DNA of 64,000 nucleotides from Litoribacillus peritrichatus (GTDB taxonomy: Bacteria > Pseudomonadota > Gammaproteobacteria > Pseudomonadales > Litoribrevibacteraceae), in the NCBI RefSeq assembly GCF_039537985.1, contig NZ_BAABBN010000004.1:1116001-1180000 (forward strand), in the 5' to 3' direction. Both the position numbers and the translations under genes were made by a program. Below, one piece after another: positions 63,117 through 64,000 of this stretch. The notes beneath the pieces were generated by a model, which saw only the letters and a program-made list of their open reading frames with translations, ran no database searches and was not told where the DNA came from. Each line of letters begins with the position of its first letter. Position 1 is the stretch's first letter.

Positions 63117-63604
63117 TTGCCAGTTAAAAACCGGCTTTGGTGCTCAGCCGATGGCAGTATGCAATGGTCGTATTTGCCAAATAAGAAATACCGGTTGAGT
63201 GCTATTCGGTCGTAACCCCAGTTTCTTATGAACGCAGGCAAGCATTTAAAAACCGAAAACAGTTTCCAGGGAAGACCCAGCTGGCTTACGACGTTTAAAA
63301 ATGCATCGCTTTGTTGGTAGGCCTTCGATCCTTCTATGTACAGCATGGTATCGAATCTGTCGGTGGGGTAATTGAAATAGGCAAGAATGCTTTGCCCCTC
63401 CGGAGACTGGACGGATGCCAATTTGAAGATGTTCTGGGTGTCGTGTTTAATTATGAACCCGCTCCAGAAATTACAGAGCTTGCAGACACCATCAAATAAG
63501 ATAACTTTATCGTTTTCTGACATATAAGGAGGAAGAGACATAGTCATAGACTTTAGCCCTCGTAGGCTGATAATGCTTCGTTCACTGGCTATCTTGCCTT
63601 TCAT
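63113..63604 (-). CDS. DCC/DUF393-family thiol-disulfide oxidoreductase-like protein
   Basis: A 163-residue protein with the DxxCxxC motif (VILFDGVCKLCNFW) and a C-terminal region (RIALNRYFLFGKYDHC) typical of DUF393/DCC proteins. The real start may be a later Met (such as the one in SMTMSLPPYMSEND), since no clear ribosome site marks the first. Function is not established in the family. Confidence 0.8.
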   Translation of the reverse strand: MKGKIASERSIISLRGLKSMTMSLPPYMSENDKVILFDGVCKLCNFWSGFIIKHDTQNIFKLASVQSPEGQSILAYFNYPTDRFDTMLYIEGSKAYQQSDAFLNVVSQLGLPWKLFSVFKCLPAFIRNWGYDRIALNRYFLFGKYDHCILPSAEHQSRFLTGN

Positions 63605-63962
63605 AATACTGTCTATCGTACCACTCTTTCACCGAAATTAAGTGCGGCAATTCGTTAAGCTGTTTTTCGTACTTACTGCTGGGCGACTCTGTTGCATCTC
63701 TTTTGCGTTTGGATCGTTTTTTTCTCAGGGAATTTACTGGTTATCTCCTAAAGTTTCTGTTGCTTCTATGCGCTGTCTTTTGGGTTGATAAAGTTTACTC
63801 TTCTTAATCCTTTTTTATTAATTTTAATCGCATGATTAAATAGGGTGCTGACAACCGTTCGTAGCCTAGTTAGTGTTATACGGCAGTTCCGATCCAGTTG
63901 TACGGAAACATGAATTTAAATCCCTGCATTTTTTCCTACAGCAAGCTGAACAGGAGCTTTCC
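63605..63962. other. Non-coding upstream region with palindrome
   Basis: About 360 bases with no gene. TTTAATC-GCAT-GATTAAA at 63823-63840 is a possible operator, and the promoter of the last gene should be near. Nothing else was recognised. Confidence 0.4.
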
Positions 63963-64000
63963 ATGAGCGATGATGTCGCAGTACAAAACACAGAAAAAGC
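63963..64000 (+). CDS. Start of a gene cut by the window end
   Basis: An ATG at 63963 with AGGAG six bases upstream opens a frame (MSDDVAVQNTEK) that runs out of the window. Too short to identify. Confidence 0.55.
   Translation, partial: MSDDVAVQNTEK

Overview
The window looks like a stretch of chromosome from a marine, Gram-negative gammaproteobacterium. It is dense with type VI secretion (T6SS) genes, outer-membrane beta-barrels, lipoproteins, signal peptides and c-di-GMP and chemotaxis proteins. The species cannot be fixed from the sequence alone; an Oceanospirillales-like organism is only a guess. No tRNA, rRNA or CRISPR array was seen. A run of ten Ns at 10314-10323 marks an assembly gap inside the rhs gene.

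Region 1 (1-17.7 kb, + strand) is the effector end of a T6SS locus. It holds the 3' part of clpV/tssH, hcp, vgrG, and a cargo effector with its immunity gene. Next come PAAR, a HEAT-repeat protein, an apparently inactive thiolase-fold protein, and a large Rhs effector whose tip looks like a caspase-fold (clan CD) protease, with an exported Sel1-repeat immunity protein. Behind each main effector lies a graveyard of displaced cassettes. One is a decayed orphan tip that reuses the cargo effector's junction motif. Another is a decayed toxin whose coupled immunity gene is intact. The third is an orphan copy of the last 699 bp of the Rhs core fused to a protein-kinase-like toxin. Several orphan immunity-like genes follow. 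This is the most rewarding part of the window.

Region 2 (17.7-31.7 kb) is a mosaic of small metabolic and membrane units: a PmtA-like methyltransferase, an aldose epimerase-like protein, an HxlR regulator divergent from a molybdopterin oxidoreductase, a frameshifted LysR divergent from a LysE exporter, and a ferritin-like protein. It continues with a two-part outer-membrane barrel, a YHS protein beside a DoxX-like membrane protein, a coupled trio of two ATP-grasp ligases and an MFS transporter, then DinB-like and NRDE/TANGO2 proteins.

Region 3 (31.8-43.5 kb) starts with a pstSCAB phosphate transporter operon. It is followed by a run of cupredoxin, GGDEF/EAL protein, DUF3034 barrel, lipoprotein truncated globin and methyl-accepting chemotaxis protein. 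This run may be a periplasmic redox, gas or copper sensing unit with c-di-GMP and chemotaxis outputs. An AraC regulator and a cytochrome P460 lie on the other strand.

Region 4 (43.5-64 kb) carries a GNAT-nitrilase fusion, a 1304-residue secreted multidomain beta-helix/SdiA-regulated protein, a second cupredoxin with an outer-membrane barrel, a TonB-like protein, and an orphan DUF2282/bufferin-like peptide. A lipoxygenase-like enzyme fused to a polytopic membrane domain comes next, then a DUF2760-Hsp70-Hsp70 operon, a glutaredoxin, a 142-bp MITE-like element, a dodecin, a DCC-family protein, and the first codons of a gene that runs off the end.
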